64,000 bases of DNA. It comes from Gnetum montanum (taxonomy: Eukaryota > Streptophyta > Gnetopsida > Gnetales > Gnetaceae). How positions within the stretch are numbered: the stretch's first letter is position 1; the number at the start of each line of letters is the position of its first letter. Under the pieces are notes generated by a model, which searched no databases, had not been told where the DNA came from, and worked only from the letters and a program-made list of their open reading frames with translations. Below are positions 1-12,440 of this stretch, in pieces. The stretch covers positions 126,440-190,439 of the forward strand of contig MNCI01003467.1 of the NCBI GenBank assembly GCA_015680685.1, in the 5' to 3' direction. The position numbers were made by a program, and so were the translations under genes.

Positions 1-1153
1 GACAACCACTGTTGTAGCTATGGCTGATGAAGCCATGACCAACAACAACAAGCAAATGGCTAAGGCACCTAAGGCCCCAGTCAACATCAAAAAAACATTG
101 GGCTCTAGAAATGCAGCAACCAACCAACCTGCATCGTCAATAGCCATAGGGCAAGCTCTACCAAGGCCAAACTAAAATATACCTCTTTGCTGATCAAGCC
201 ATTAGAACTTTTGGATCAACTATCTAGTGTTGGATGCATTCAACATAAGAAAATATTAGAGGATGCTCGTAAATGCATGAGAGGTACTGTGAGATCCTCT
301 GAGACCCCTCTATGGCTATGCCCAATGAACCTCCAGTACCCAAAAATTTTAGGTTGGACCAATTTTGCAGCTACCATCAGTTGCATGACCATAACATGGA
401 TTACTACCTTACATTAAAGGATGATATCTAATGCATGATCAATCAAGGAAAGCTAGTCCTTGATGAAAGTAATCCTATCTAGCTAAAGAACCAGTCCATG
501 AACATTTATAAGGATCCATTAAACACTAGCGGTGTAGGATATATCATTAATGCTATCAATGTTGATGATGATGTAGAGCTAATACATGAACCATTCATGG
601 TCCATGTGTCCTTCAGTGGTGTTGAAGTCTTAGTGTCAACTAGGCCATAGGCCCCTTAGGCACCAATGACACCTTTCATGGTTAGGGCCCCATAGCATGT
701 TGTGGTAATCACCCAAACACCTTTTATCATAAGGGTGTTGAAATGTATGAAACCCCCTTGCCCAGGTTCTAATGGTTTGGATTGCATTGTAGCCTACCCA
801 CCTAAAGAAATGTGATGGGCATCTGGTTGACAAGATGGCTAGGGAATGCGCTGAACTAGGTCCCCCTAAGCCTACCCCCTATCAGTAGTTCCCATGGCCC
901 TATCACCTAAAACCACCAACATAGGCATGCACATGCAACAAGTAACCACTAAGGCTCAAAAGTGCATTGCCCAACCAAAAGCCAAGTCTCCTCCTCCTTA
1001 GGAAATCCATCTCTTAGGGCATGTGGAGGAAATAAAGACCACCAAACAACTAGATGGTGGAAAAGATTTTCCAAATGCACATGCACAGGTCAAGCAGGCT
1101 CTAAAACAAAAGAGTACAACTTTGAGCCTATACGATTTAATTATGACTTCTCC
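1..1153 (+). pseudogene. E1 gag, C-terminal half (zinc-knuckle region and linker)
   Basis: Decayed gag of a Tat-like element. The frame is readable through several stops. A QLL/QLS leader at about 190-250 and a zinc-knuckle-like motif F-C-S-Y-H...H-x-x-D-Y-Y with LTLKDDI at about 355-430 match E2 (12937-13212, minus) and E4 (60824-61126). It is followed by KLVLDESNP, KDPLN and YIINAINVD blocks, also shared with E2. A Pro-rich linker follows, then a QVKQALKQK segment that would lead into protease. The frame is cut at 1153 by the E2 insertion and resumes at 17426. Stops such as TAG sit where sister copies have Gln. Gag would package element RNA. Confidence 0.8.
1149..1153. repeat. Target-site duplication of E2, left copy (TCTCC)
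   Basis: The five bases TCTCC directly before the E2 LTR start are repeated directly after the other LTR at 17426-17430. This is the usual 5-bp duplication of LTR-element integration and shows that the two LTRs belong to one insertion. Confidence 0.92.
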
Positions 1154-3008
1154 TGTAACAATTGAAAACGTCGGTGGCTGGAAACACTGAGAGGTCATCG
1201 GGTGCACAGTTTTAACCACGAATCCATGTGAGGGTTGTGCTAGATGAAAATGGAAATGGGGCACCCTAAATGGTCTGGTCGATTAGACAGGGACTTAGTT
1301 GGTGTCACTTAACCTTTCATAAACGTGTAATGCAGAAGCAATGTTTATAACGTAATATAAAAATTAATAAATGCAATGAAGTGAAAAATGATGTAAAATG
1401 CAATAATAATGAGTGGGAATTTAAAGTGAATAAGAGTTAGGAAATGCACCACCTCAAGATCATGACTTTACTTTGTTGAAGTGGATACAATCAATTGCAT
1501 AACACTAGGAAGCACAGAGATCCCAAAGGTAACCAGAGAATTCAAAGTAGGCCAACTATGTTCTTGAACATAGACTCAAAAGCCAACAATGAAAAGTGCT
1601 ACAAAGGTAGTAGGAAGGAGCTAACAGAATGCCAAGAAAAAATTCCAACCATTTAATTTTTTCCAATTTTCCAACAAGAAGTGCTAAGAATGCTCAAAGT
1701 CGCCAACAGTGCTTAAAAATTTCCAACAACTAAAAGTTGCCAACCAACTCCAAGTTTTCAAACCCTTTGAGCATTGCTCATCAGGGTATTTATAGGTCTA
1801 GGAGCCTGCGAGAGATGTAGTTTGGATGCCACATATCCTGGACTTGCGAGGTGTTGGCATGTCCATGCTGCATGGACATGCAAAGCTGATTGATGAGCAG
1901 ACCATGCTGCAATCATGCTGTTGAAACTGAAGATGCTGGGGTCAAGTATGCCAACAATGTAGACAAGAAATGAGGCACACTAGAGTAGCATAGCTTCTTA
2001 CTACACTATGCTATATAATGTACTGTAGCATGTTGGCATAGCGTAGTAGCTTGCTACATTGTGCTATGCTATGTAGCATAGCATAGTGTAGCCACTAGTT
2101 TGAAGAAGAAGTTGGCGTTGAAGTTAACTACATATGCTGAAAGCTTCATAGCACGTTAAGTCAAATTTTGCAACACTTGGTCAGATATGCATCTTTTGCT
2201 ACACTACACTACGCTACATAGCGTAGCAGTTGGCTTTATTCATGATTCGTGTTGAAGTCACAAATGTTTGCTTAAAGCTATGATCATGCTAACAGTTGCA
2301 ACTATTGCCTTCTGCGAAGAGATATTTGTGAACTTGTTGACTTTGCATCTGAGAGGCTCATTGATGGTTTTAAATAGTTGATACACCATGCTATGCTATA
2401 TAGCATAGTATAGTGTAGTAGCCAGCGTATCCTACTTTTTGTTCAATCTGCCACTTTCTAATGAGAAGCGTTGCTGAATATTTGATGTTAAGGACTTGAA
2501 GCTGAACAAGGCAACTAGTTTTGAAGGCTAGAGTACCTGTCGAGTGCAATTGGAATCACTAGGCAAGCTAGGCCTTTCTGTCTTGCCTTTTGCTATGTTG
2601 TGTTATGCTACATAGTGTAGCATAGTATAGCAACCTATTCTGCAATAGTTTGTACTTGATCACCTTAGCAACTATCTTTCGAAGCCTGCTACGCTACATA
2701 GTGTAGCATAGCATAGTAAACTTATTCATTAGAAAACTTGCTAAACTATTTTGTGTAGCCTAAGCACCACTAACAACCCCACGCATCACTTCTGAGTATA
2801 CTGTTAGCTAGGTGAATGGTCTAGGTGGGTAGGCTGGAGAGTCCGTCGAGCCTGTCAACACTAGAAGTAGAAAATTTGCTAAACTAGATAGTCTAAACTC
2901 AGAGCATTCATTTCCTACCAACTTGTTGTGACGTTGCACTTGTGGAAATCCCTTACCTGAATTCCAAGACCTTGGTCTAGGAGGGTCTTGAAATTTTAGG
3001 GTGTTTCA
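1154..3008 (-). repeat. E2 3' LTR
   Basis: 1855-bp direct repeat of 15590-17425, roughly nine bases in ten identical by eye over the first 300. On the minus strand it begins TGAAACACCC and ends in TAACAATTGTTACA-like sequence where the other copy reads TTGCTACA. It contains a TATA-like stretch (plus-strand GGTATTTATAGG near 1786) and at least five copies of a self-complementary TAGCGTAGC/GCTACGCTA motif in U3 (about 1990-2110, 2200, 2390, 2600, 2690). Compared with the other LTR it carries an extra stretch of about 18 bases near 1470. Confidence 0.92.
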
Positions 3009-3024
3009 TTGGCCCCTCTTTGTC
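3009..3024 (-). other. E2 polypurine tract
   Basis: On the minus strand GACAAAGAGGGGCCAA abuts the first TG of the 3' LTR. This is the expected place and composition for the plus-strand primer of reverse transcription. Confidence 0.75.
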
Positions 3025-4339
3025 AATGTCTAGAGGACAGACCCAAGAGGCATTAACAAAGAATACAAAACACCACGAAAAACAAGATGCTAACATCGTT
3101 CCTTTGGTGATTACCAAGATGTCACTTAGCTATTCTTGAGAGTTTTGGATTGGTTATGTGGGAAAAGAGGAAGGATTAAACTAGGGGGAGAAGGAGGTTA
3201 TGGAAAATGGTAAAGATGAGGCTTAGCAAGGTCCCTTGTCGGAATGCTTATGAGGGATTTGTTTGCGTGGTCATCTTTGCTTTTGTGGACCTTTGACCTC
3301 TCATCGAAATTCTTAGAGAGGGTCACTATGAAATAGCTGATGTGCCATTTTTTTTAGCCACATTCTTTTTTTTTGTGACCTTTTGCTCTTTTACGCTTTC
3401 CGTTCACTATTCTACCATTTACATTTGCAAAAAACCTTGTCGCTAGGATGAGTTGTGTTACATCCACGTAGGACCTTGGCCTACCTGCAGATTCTTCCCA
3501 TGCAACGAGTTGTGTTATGTGCATCATGGACTTTGCGATTGGGCATATGGGAGGGCATTACAGGCATTAGGAGAAATCGTAAAATGGAACTATGGCAGGG
3601 AGAATTGCTAGTACAAGGAATGATGTAAAGAAGGTTAAAGGGGAGGGTAGGATATGCACTCTAAAGTAGCTAGGCTAATTAGGATGACCATCTTAGAACT
3701 ATGTAGTGTCCTTCCACTGGCGAAATGCACCTCTGACTGACACCCCTCTAGCACACGTCTTGCAAACACAATAAAGAGAAAACCAGAATAAACAACCATG
3801 ATGCAAAATGAAGGCAAGGGCCTTGCTAGCTTTGGATGTTTTTGGAGCAACTGATGTTATTGCTAAGCCACGCGACATCCAAACTAGAAAGGCTAGTAGT
3901 GGTTGTCACAACATCAATGTGGAGAAGTTGGCACTGAGACAGCTAGGAATTGTGGTGATGCGAGTGCTCAGGAATCCCCACCCAAGGAAAACATTATGTA
4001 GTTCAGCTATGAGATTGGCTGCCCAACAGCTAAACATCTTTTGGGCTTGGGTGATGACTGGGGCTGGAGGATAAAAATATTGTGGTTGGGCCATAATACT
4101 GTTAGGACTCTAGCAGTAGGCGCTGACCAAGGAAGCTACTACCAGGGCAATGAGCCGTGGTAGCAATGGCTCCAGAGGATCAGCATAATGTCATACGACA
4201 TCTCCGAAGGATCAGTAAGATGTCAGGGGCAATGGCATTACATTTATTTCCAAGGGTATTTTCATAGCATCATGAACTGCATTCGGGAACTACAACATCC
4301 CACCCGGTGTTGGCAGTATGCATGCTCGCTTGCTTGGTG
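3025..4339 (-). other. E2 3' untranslated interval, no gene recognised
   Basis: Lies between the repeat array and the purine tract. I see no convincing reading frame; short frames on either strand have no counterpart in the sister elements. About 4190-4330 (minus) aligns with E1 26270-26420, including a CTGATC-CTTCGGAGATG-like block, so this is shared 3' UTR of the family. Confidence 0.55.
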
Positions 4340-4850
4340 AGTCATGGATGCACACTAGGGACGTGCCATGAACCCAGTTTAAGGTCCTGGTAGACCACCT
4401 GATGCGTTGGTTTAAGGTATCGATAGACTGAGTTGCACTAGTTTAATGTCTTAGTAGACCATTGCACTATTTTAACATCATAGTGAATGGTGGCTATGCT
4501 AGTTTAAGGTCCTAGCAGATCATAGTGCTAGTTTAACATCATAGCAGATGGTGGATCATCTAGTTTAACGTCATAGTGCATGGTCTGTGCCATTTTATAG
4601 TCATAGCGGACTACCTTTGCCAATTTTATGTCATAGCGGATGAGCTTTGTGCCATTTTAATGTCATAGCAGATGTTCTATGCCAGTTTCACTTCGTAGCA
4701 GACGATCTGTGGTAGTTTTATGTTGTAGCAAACGATCTATGCTAGTTTTACATTGTAGCAGATGTTCTTTGACAATTTTATGTCGTAGCAGACTGATTGC
4801 TTACCTTTGTTAGTTTTACATTGTAGTAGATGTTTTCTTAGCTTTTTCAT
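4340..4850 (-). repeat. E2 3' tandem repeat array
   Basis: About ten imperfect units of roughly 45-60 bp. Read on the minus strand the core is GCTATGAC-TTAAACTGGCA with variants; on the plus strand it reads as repeated TTTA-(A/T)-GTC-(A/G)TAGC-GA. The same core occurs after the polymerase region of E1 (25790-26180) and E4 (63715-64000). It directly follows the integrase stop codon. Confidence 0.8.
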
Positions 4851-4853
4851 GCA

Positions 4854-6070
4854 TTAGATGTAGTATAGCCTGAGGTATGAATGGTTTAAAGGATTTGCAA
4901 ACTCATTGCCATACATGTCTACAAGCTTGAAGGCCCCGTTCCCAAAGGTTTTTGTGACCATAAATGGACCTTTCCAATTTTTTGAGAATTTGTTCATATG
5001 CTCACGGACAGCTTTGAGGATGAGGTTTCCCTTTTGTATCAACTGTTGCTATTTGTTTGCATGATGCTTCTAATGTTTCTTGTTCTGATATTGCTCTATG
5101 TGACCAAGTATTTGTGCACGCTCCTCCTCTATTGAGTTGAGGTCAATGATCCTCAACTCATTGTTCAAGGCTTCGCTCACAATGTTTGATAGGATCATTC
5201 AAAGTGAAGGCACCTGCAGCTCAAGAGGTAACACTGCTTGAAATCCATAAACAAGACTATAAGGTGCCTTACTTGTCACAGTTCTGCACATCATCCTATA
5301 AGCCCACAACACATAGAGGATTTGCTCATGCCATCTTCTCTTGCTATTGTTAAGAATTTTCTTAAGCAAGTTGATGATGGACTTGTTCATAGCTTCTTCT
5401 TATCCATTCTCTTGCAAGTAGTATGGCAAGGAGAATGATTGCCTAATGTTGAAATTTCTGCAAAAGGTTTTGGTTTTTGCACTACTGAATTGTGGCCCTT
5501 TGTCGATCACAATAGTCATGGGAAGCCCAAACCTTGTAACAATGTTGTCCAAAATGAAGTGGCAAACCTGCTGGGATGTGGTCTTCCTTAGGAGAATGGC
5601 CTCCATCCACTTTGTAAAATACTCGGTGATGGTGATGATGAAGCTATGCTCTACAGAAGACTTAGGTGTGATAGGTCCTATGATGTCTAGTCCCCATCAC
5701 TGGAAAGGCCACATGATCTACATTGGATGCAACTCTGTTGAAAAAATGTGTATAAGATTTGCATATCTTTGGCACATATCACAAGACTTAACTTTGGCTA
5801 GACAATCATGCTCCATGTGAGGCTAGTAATACCCTAAGTGTCTGATCTTTGTAGCCATGGCCCTAGGTGCTATGTGTCCACCACACAGTCCCTCATGTAC
5901 TTCATTAATAACCTTTTGTGCTTGCATCTCATTTATGAATGCTAGTAATATCCTGTCAAAGGAGCATCTACACAAGGCATTATCTCCCATGAGTACGTAT
6001 TTCCATGCAAGCTTGCAGATCACATCTCTCTGGGTAGATGTCAATCTGCTTGGGGGTTCATCATGTTGCA
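4854..6070 (-). pseudogene. E2 integrase
   Basis: Would insert element cDNA into the genome. Going down the minus strand: N-terminal HHCC zinc-finger region at 6044-5760 (VHEGLCGGH, later SCDMCQRYA), catalytic core at 5720-5400, and C-terminal domain at 5390-4854 ending NPLNHSYLRLYYI. The catalytic residues seem present: D in WGLDIIGPI, D in VIDKGPQF, E in the block before AMNKSI. The C-terminal NW-GPF-VTK...GAFKL-DM-GNE pattern is typical for Tat integrases; no chromodomain is seen. Several stops and breaks between frames (near 5395, 5605, 5820) make it non-functional. E1 has lost this gene; E4 keeps only the last 40 codons. Confidence 0.88.
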
Positions 6071-6309
6071 GGTAGGTTTTAATGTTGGTGTATCACTCTT
6101 GGGTATCCGCAATGCTAACAGAGGCTACATGTACCACCTGAGTGATAGGCTCTGTACACTCGGCAATCAAAGCTGGCAAACAGGTGTGATGACACATTTA
6201 ACACTAGGGTGGCCATGGCATCTGCTATGGTGTTTTCGTTGCATAGCATGTGTTGCATGTCCATTGTTGTGAACTGCTTAAGCAGGCTTTTATCTAGGTT
6301 GCAATAGGA

Positions 6310-6860
6310 TTACAGGTGTGTAGCCTTATAGCCATAAACCTTGGTGATTTGATTTACAAAAGGTTGTGAATCTCTGCAAATCGCCAGGTGTTGTATGCTT
6401 AATTCTTGGGCTACTAAGGGGCTCCTGAGTAACTCTTCATACTCTACCATGTTGTTCATACAAGGGAATGCAAAATGATAAGCAAAAGGTTGCATTTTCC
6501 TAGAGGGAAACGTAATGATAGCAGCTGCACTACCTCCTTGCACGGTCGAGGCACCATCAAAATGCAAAGTAACATCAAGATGTGATGGGACAGTGTTGAC
6601 AGTGCTAACATGCTAATCAGGGAATTTGGAATCTATGATTGCCTGATCGTCGACAGGTGACATCATAAGTTGCATTACTATAGCTTGACCCTTTGTCGAC
6701 GATTAGCTCACATAATGCAAATCGAATTCCGCTATTATGGCTTTCCACTAGGCTATCCTACTACTTTCATACAGGTTATTTGTGATAGCCCAAAGTACAT
6801 TGCTCTTGCAAATAATGTTAACTTTACTACGAAACAAGTAATGCCTCCACTTCTTTAACA
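6310..6860 (-). pseudogene. E2 RNase H tail and archaeal-type RNase H
   Basis: At 6860-6700 (minus) a short tail of the retroviral-type RNase H remains (LKKWRHYLF, CKSNVL, YESSRIA). It is the same as E1 near 24980-25120. After a degraded linker comes the second, archaeal-type RNase H of Tat elements: HFDGAST at about 6560, then AFPCMNNMVEYEELL and a degraded CRDSQPFVNQI, expected D-E-D residues partly recognisable. It removes the RNA strand during cDNA synthesis. Upstream the frame stops abruptly at about 6860: reverse transcriptase and most RNase H are deleted and the antisense gene begins 90 bases away. Confidence 0.85.
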
Positions 6861-6951
6861 TAGAGCTTTCATTCAAAGAATAGAATGATTGTGCTATCTA
6901 AGAGCAAGGTGATTCAGCATAGCAAGCAAGAAAGAATTAGCGACCAAAACG

Positions 6952-9900
6952 ATGGCTCCTAGGAAAGAATGCAAACACCTAGCACTCACCAAGGTGGATG
7001 AATTTAAGGAGACCCTAGGGAATGTGACACAGGTGCACGTTCCTATGCAAGAGGAGACCCCATCAACCCGGTAAGTCACTACGTTCCTTTGTTTCTCTAT
7101 GTTACGGTTATTGCTTCTACTTCTTCTATTTTCATTTTCTGCAAATTTTGTCATGCAATCTGCATCTTTCTGCCATAATTTTACTGCTATTTTATCCATT
7201 ACACCATCACTGTTGCTAATTTAGTCATGACAGGTGTATGATCACTATGCTAGGATTGCATGCAATGTTGTCTAAAGCTCCATCATTACGGCTGGCTTGC
7301 GGTAGAAGCTTAGGCGATTTTAGCAACTCCATATGCGAATAGCATAGCATACGATCCTCAACAGTGTTTGGCCATGTGTGTGATTAGATAGCGTAACATG
7401 TGTCTACTGCGGGGTATTGCAAATCGTGTTGTTAGGCAGAAGATTTGTTGAAACTAGTGCAATGCATTGAATTCTTTCTTGTCAAAATATGTGTGTTTTT
7501 CTTTTTGTTGCTATGGTAGGTTAATTCTACTACACTATTGCCTTTGTTCTTTCTACTACGCAACATGCATAGAGAGATTTATGCTATGCTATATGCTAGA
7601 TGCTAACTTTGCTACATTGTATGTGAATCCCACTCGAACATGATGCTAACATTTGCTATTGTGTTATGCAGGATGCTGCTAAGGCCAATCTTGATTGTCC
7701 TAAAAATTATAGGGGTTCTGTGCTATTTAAGCGAACCAGTGGCCAATGTTCCTCCATCCCATGTGTGTGCGGGGTAGCAGGTGGTCTAGTTCTAGGAAGG
7801 TGCACGTGAATTCCTACAATTTCTCCTCCAGCACTTTAGTGTAATCGTTTAGTCACACTTGGCAAAGGAGGTAGTAGTCGTTGTGATAGGAACCCTTTTT
7901 CCTGGGGCAAATCAGGGTATTATGAGATTTTTGATGGATGGAGCAATTAGAAGCGAGCAGGGAGAAGGATCTAGTCAGTGTCCAAAAAATTCGAGGCGTC
8001 TAGCTTGGATCTAGAAGATGCTCGAATAAAATTGCTACCATCTGTACAACACTTTTTTTGTTGCACGCCACATGGGAACCTATTTTCAAAACCCACCAAG
8101 AACCATTTACTATGCTAGCGGGTGAGTCCTATGAACATATTCCACTACGCTATGCAATATTTTCTACACTAGGCAAATGTTAACAGCGTGTTTTTGTTAC
8201 TAGGTTTTTAATCAACAAGGATGGACTTCATGGTGACTAAAATGTGTTGGCCTTGGCATGGATGGCGCTATGGGAGTTTTCTTCCACTGGGAATATGCAC
8301 AGAGGTATGATAGGCCAATTTGGGGGTGATTAAAAAACCTACCCAACCCGGTACTCCCAACTTTATAATAGGTGTAAGGAGTCTGGTTCGTTGGATGAGG
8401 GTTGGGTACCCTTCAAACTGATCACCGTTGAAGATGTATTGGTGGATCTTCTGCCATTCCCATCACTGTTTAAACCGAGTAAGCTAAAATGTGGGTTGCT
8501 TGCATGTTCGAGTGTCAATCCTATTTTTATGCTATTTTTTGCTTATCTAAGTTTTTCTACTTTTTCCTATGTCAACTGCTACAGTGGAAAAGAAGAGGGA
8601 GGAGGTGACGGTGCTCACCTCTGGGAACCATGAAGCCAACATCTACTTCAAGTATAGGGAGGTAGATGAGACTCAATGTTGGCTTTGCAGCGAGGCCTCA
8701 GACTCACTGACCAAGCAATTTAAGAATGTTGGACTTATGGACTTGTTCCTAGCCACAAACCCAAGCATCCATGTTGCTGAGATGCTATTACTAGCAAACC
8801 GCTTCTGCACACGTGTGCACGGTGTGCAAGTGGTCTTTGAATTCAATGAAAAACTATTCATGGATCTTTATGGTGTCCCTATTGATGGTCTCCCTATAGG
8901 AGCAAAGGCCAAAAGAGAGGCAAACCATTAGGAAGAAGATGAAGAAGAAGAAGATGATGATGAAGAGATGTTGGCCCCCAAAATGGGGATGGCTAATAAA
9001 GATGTGGTGGCCTTGGTCATAGAGTAAAGGGCCCTGGTCAAGAGGGAAGAAATGCCCACCACAAAGGAAGGGGCTCTCATTGTCAAAGAAAAAGCTCTTG
9101 TAGATGAGGAGGACATTTTGGCCAACAAGGAGGATTCCCCAACTGATAAAAAGGATGCTAGTGCCTTGAAAAGAAAGGCCCTAGCAAATAAAGAGAAAGT
9201 CCTTGTCAACTGGGAAGGGATTTCTGCTGATGATCCTCTTGCTGAATTCAATTCAGCACTAGATGAACACAAAGGGTGCCACCATATTTTTGAGCCAGCA
9301 AGGAGGGGATCTACAACTAGAAGCTGACGAGTTTGATCATATTTTTGACAGTATGTCAATGGGTGACCCCCCCCCCCCCCTATCACTCCTAAGGGTTTGC
9401 TGGGTAGGAGCCTTTGCACTGTCATTTGTGTTTTTCATCGGCTTCATTGTAGTGCATCTCAATCATGACTGACGCGTTTAGTCATATGGAAGACACCACC
9501 GCTAACACTGTAGGACCTCCCCTGATTTAACTAAAACCATGGACTGAGACCCTTGACAAGCTCATGTTCATGCAAGGGGTCATCAACGACATGATCGACC
9601 ATATCAGACAGGTCAATCCGGAGGTGGGTAAGAAAAGTGGCTATGCTAGGCTTTTAGCTTGCTATGCTAGACTTCCTGAATTGCCAAGCTTTGCTATGCT
9701 AATGCGACTAATGCACTTTCATGCTATAACAGCCTCTCACCTCAAGTGGGACCTGAAATGAGTAGTAAAGGTGGACTCAGTGCTTACATTCCCACCTGAA
9801 GTGACCGAGGTGCCTCGTCGCATATACAACGAGGCTATCAAGTGTGCATTACACTCGGCATGCTCCCTATTGGAGTGTAGGCACATAAATGAAGACCTGT

Positions 9901-10736
9901 GGAAATAGGTCTAGAGGCAAGAGAGGGAGATATCCAATCTGACCACCAAGGTGGAAGACCTCCATTCTAGGAACGAGTTCCTCCTAGCCTGTGATAACAA
10001 TGATAATAATTAACACATAGCCATCATAGATTATGCCAGATATTGGACAGTTGTGTGAAGTAATAACAAGGCCACCTAGGAGATAATAGAGTAGCGAATG
10101 CAAATGGAGTTGTTTGCCTAAAAGAACCAAGATTGGAAGATTATAGCACTAGAGTTTACGAGTGGGGGCAGTCCTAGAAAAACCATAAGCACATGTATAA
10201 ACTAGAATGTATCACATATTGTAAACAATATTGGGATGCTTTAGTAAATTTGTTTACTCATGAAGCATTCTTGAATGCTATTGGTGCTTCTGAGGCCTAC
10301 AAAAAATTTATGTAACAAGTGATGGTCATTAAGTCACCTGAGCGAGAATTAAACCTTCCAACATGTGAGACAACCACTGCTTCCTTTTCTCCATGACCAC
10401 CAAGATGGATGGCCATTGAAAAGGAGAAAGCTGCCACAAATGTTGAACTAAGTGATAGGCACTGGGTAGATATCATGGAGGAGGAGGTCTAGCACTACCT
10501 CGAGCTTGGACTGAACCACATACTCTTCAAGATAGACGCGAGGCTATCTCAAGTCAGTCACTTTCCACAATGCAACAGTTTATGTTTTCTAGCTTTTACG
10601 TGTAACTCTAGTTCACTACTTCATTTCTATGATGCAGGTTCTAGATGAAGAAGCAGGGTCCCTAGAGGGCAGAAATGATGACACAGTAGAAGAAGATGGT
10701 GCAAAGGGAAACGAGGAAGGGGAAGATGATGCATAA
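6952..10736 (+). pseudogene. E2 antisense gene (seven exons) between protease and polymerase
   Basis: Function unknown. Proposed exons: 6952-7070, 7672-8121, 8204-8478, 8585-9403, 9482-9623, 9733-10552, 10638-10736. All introns have GT...AG ends and phases agree across exons 1-4. ATG at 6952 starts MAPRKEC; the last exon is acidic and ends GEEDDA-like before TAA. The copy in E1 (minus strand) aligns exon by exon, sharing for example NP...YY around the exon 2/3 junction, YPT-YS-Y-RC, GLMDLFLA-NPSI, then LHSA-SL-ECRH-NEDLWK in exon 6. Exon 4 carries an acidic run and Lys/Glu-rich repeats of about 10 residues (ALxxKExxL) and is some 540 nt shorter than in E1, so a central part is lost. About ten in-frame stops, mostly TAG/TAA for CAG/CAA, and a break near 9300 make it a pseudogene. 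No known family recognised. Confidence 0.78.
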
Positions 10737-10919
10737 TTACAAGGCTCTTGATTTTTTTATGTTTTTTGCATTTTTGCAAGAATGTTACAAAACTACTGCA
10801 AATAAACATTATCTAAGTGGAGTTTTGAATGAAAAATGGATTTTTGGCAAAAATTGATGCTACTCTAGTTTACGCATTTCATATGTTATCTATGCGATCG
10901 CTTTCTTATGTTTTTCATT

Positions 10920-11400
10920 TTATTTTTAGGCCATTTTAGGCCATTGCTAGTTTTAGGCCATTCCAGTCCATGCATAGTTTTAGGCCATTCTAGGCCATGT
11001 GAATGGAAATTTTTACCAGTTTTAGGCCTTAGTGGGCCGTACTATAGTTTTAGCCCATTTTGGGCCATCACTAGTTTTAGGCCATTTCAGGCCCTAGGAT
11101 AGTAGTGTAGTTTTAGGCCATTTTAGGCCATGGGATAATAGCATAGTTTTAGGCCATTTTGGGCCATGGTGGAATATAGTTTTAGGTTGTTCCTGGCCAT
11201 GGGGGAATATAGTTTTAGGCCATTTTGGGCCATCGCTAGTTTTAGGCCATTTCAGGCCCTAGGATAGTAGTGTAGTTTTAGGCCATTTTAGGCCATGGGA
11301 TAATAGTGTAGTTTTAGACCATTTTGGGCCATGGTGGAATATAGTTTTAGGTTGTTCTTGGCCATGGGGGAATATAGTTTTAGGCCATTTTGGGCCATGC
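10920..11400. repeat. E2 tandem array between protease and antisense gene
   Basis: Repeated units of about 25-40 bp with core TTTTAGGCCATTTTGGGCCAT on the plus strand (minus strand ATGGCCCAAAATGGCC followed by TAAAACTA). A block of about 140 bp (11060-11200) is itself duplicated at 11240-11380 almost unchanged. E1 has the same core at 18400-18630. Confidence 0.85.
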
Positions 11401-11560
11401 GATTAGAGAGAGGATATGCTAACGATTTAGAGAAAAGTTTATCAATGTACCTAGCGTAGATGGATAGATGCAAAACAAAAAGGCAGTAAATGCACAACGG
11501 ATGCCAATTGGGTAGGAAGCAGTGGGGTTGCTACACTATGCATAGCTACTTCTTGACCCA

Positions 11561-12440
11561 TCATGGGTTAGATGAGGCATAAGGCCAAGACACCTTGCCA
11601 AGGTATTTGTTTGTATCGTTGTCCTCCACTTGGAAGGGAAACTCGGCCCACGCATTTTCATTTTCTAATCCAACATGTTGGGCTAACTCCTTTGCTAAGC
11701 AGTTAGTGTTGATAGAGATAGGTGCCTCATTCTCAGAGGTGATAACCTCTAAACCATGCTCCATGTCCATGTTATTTATAGCTTGAGTTGCTACCTCATC
11801 ATTGTGGGTTATCACCTCCCTACCTACATAGGGTAGGTGAATCTCCTAATGTATGGACAAAGAGACAGCTCTAAGTTGTGCTAACCATGACCTCTGTAAG
11901 ATCATGTTAAACTCGGGCATCTCTTCCATTATGATAAATGTTGCATTCATGGGGAACTGGTCCCCTACCATAAATTCAATGTAGACCGTGCCCTTCACCA
12001 TGACCCATGCCTTGTTAAATGACTTTAAGCACGATGTCATCATGGGTTTGATCTGGTCGACCAAACCCAACTTGTCCACTATAGGGAATGGGATGACGTT
12101 TGTAGCAACCCCATCATCAATGTGTACCCTTCGAATCTTGTGTTGGCTAACCCAAATTGTGATGAAAAGAGGAACTGTAGTCACCTAACCCTTCTTAGGG
12201 TCTTCCCTAATGGAATCATTGCAAAACATCAATTGGGATTCTTTGATTCTGCAAGCACAGAAGGAAGCATCACTGAATGGATCATCTCTTCTTCTACTGG
12301 CATGTTCTCATCAACTACAATTGATGTTAACATGTGAACCAAAGCTTCAAGGTGTGTAGTAGAAGCCATAATTAGGTCATACAGGCTCAAAGTTGTGTTC
12401 TTCTGCTTCAGAGCTTACTTGACCTAGGTGAGAGAATTTA
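11561..12440 (-). pseudogene. E2 protease and gag-pro C-terminal tail
   Basis: Aspartic protease that would process the gag-pol polyprotein. A leader SLYDLIMAS with several hydrophobic segments lies at about 12440-12240. The protease domain follows at 12184-11846: active-site region RRVHIDDGVATNV (D-D-G rather than D-T-G or D-S-G), flap-like stretch MVGDQFP, and a late hydrophobic MEEMPEFNMILQRSWLA that matches ILG-RSWLA of the family. The tail (11815-11561) is acidic, with an ENAWAEFPF motif seen as ALWVELPF in E1 and SWSELPF in E4, and ends near YASSNP. Stops near 12190 and 11850 break the frame. Confidence 0.85.

Noticed and set aside
3808-4094. Overlapping open frames on both strands in the E2 3' UTR
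   Set aside because: No motif, no counterpart in E1 or E4, opposite frames equally open.
4854-5042. Chromodomain at the integrase C-terminus of E2
   Set aside because: The sequence fits the ordinary C-terminal integrase domain; frames stop right after LRLYYI and repeats follow.
6894-7199. 101-codon open frame on the minus strand
   Set aside because: It is the shadow of antisense exon 1 (6952-7070, plus) and intron 1; the plus-strand reading matches E1 exon 1, the minus-strand one matches nothing.
9369-9382. Poly-C run as a functional element
   Set aside because: Homopolymer expansion of a Pro codon stretch that reads GDPP in E1; it also coincides with a frame break.
8928-9425. 165-codon Ser-rich open frame on the minus strand
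   Set aside because: Complement of the Glu/Lys/Asp-rich exon 4; Ser run is the complement of GAA/GAT repeats.
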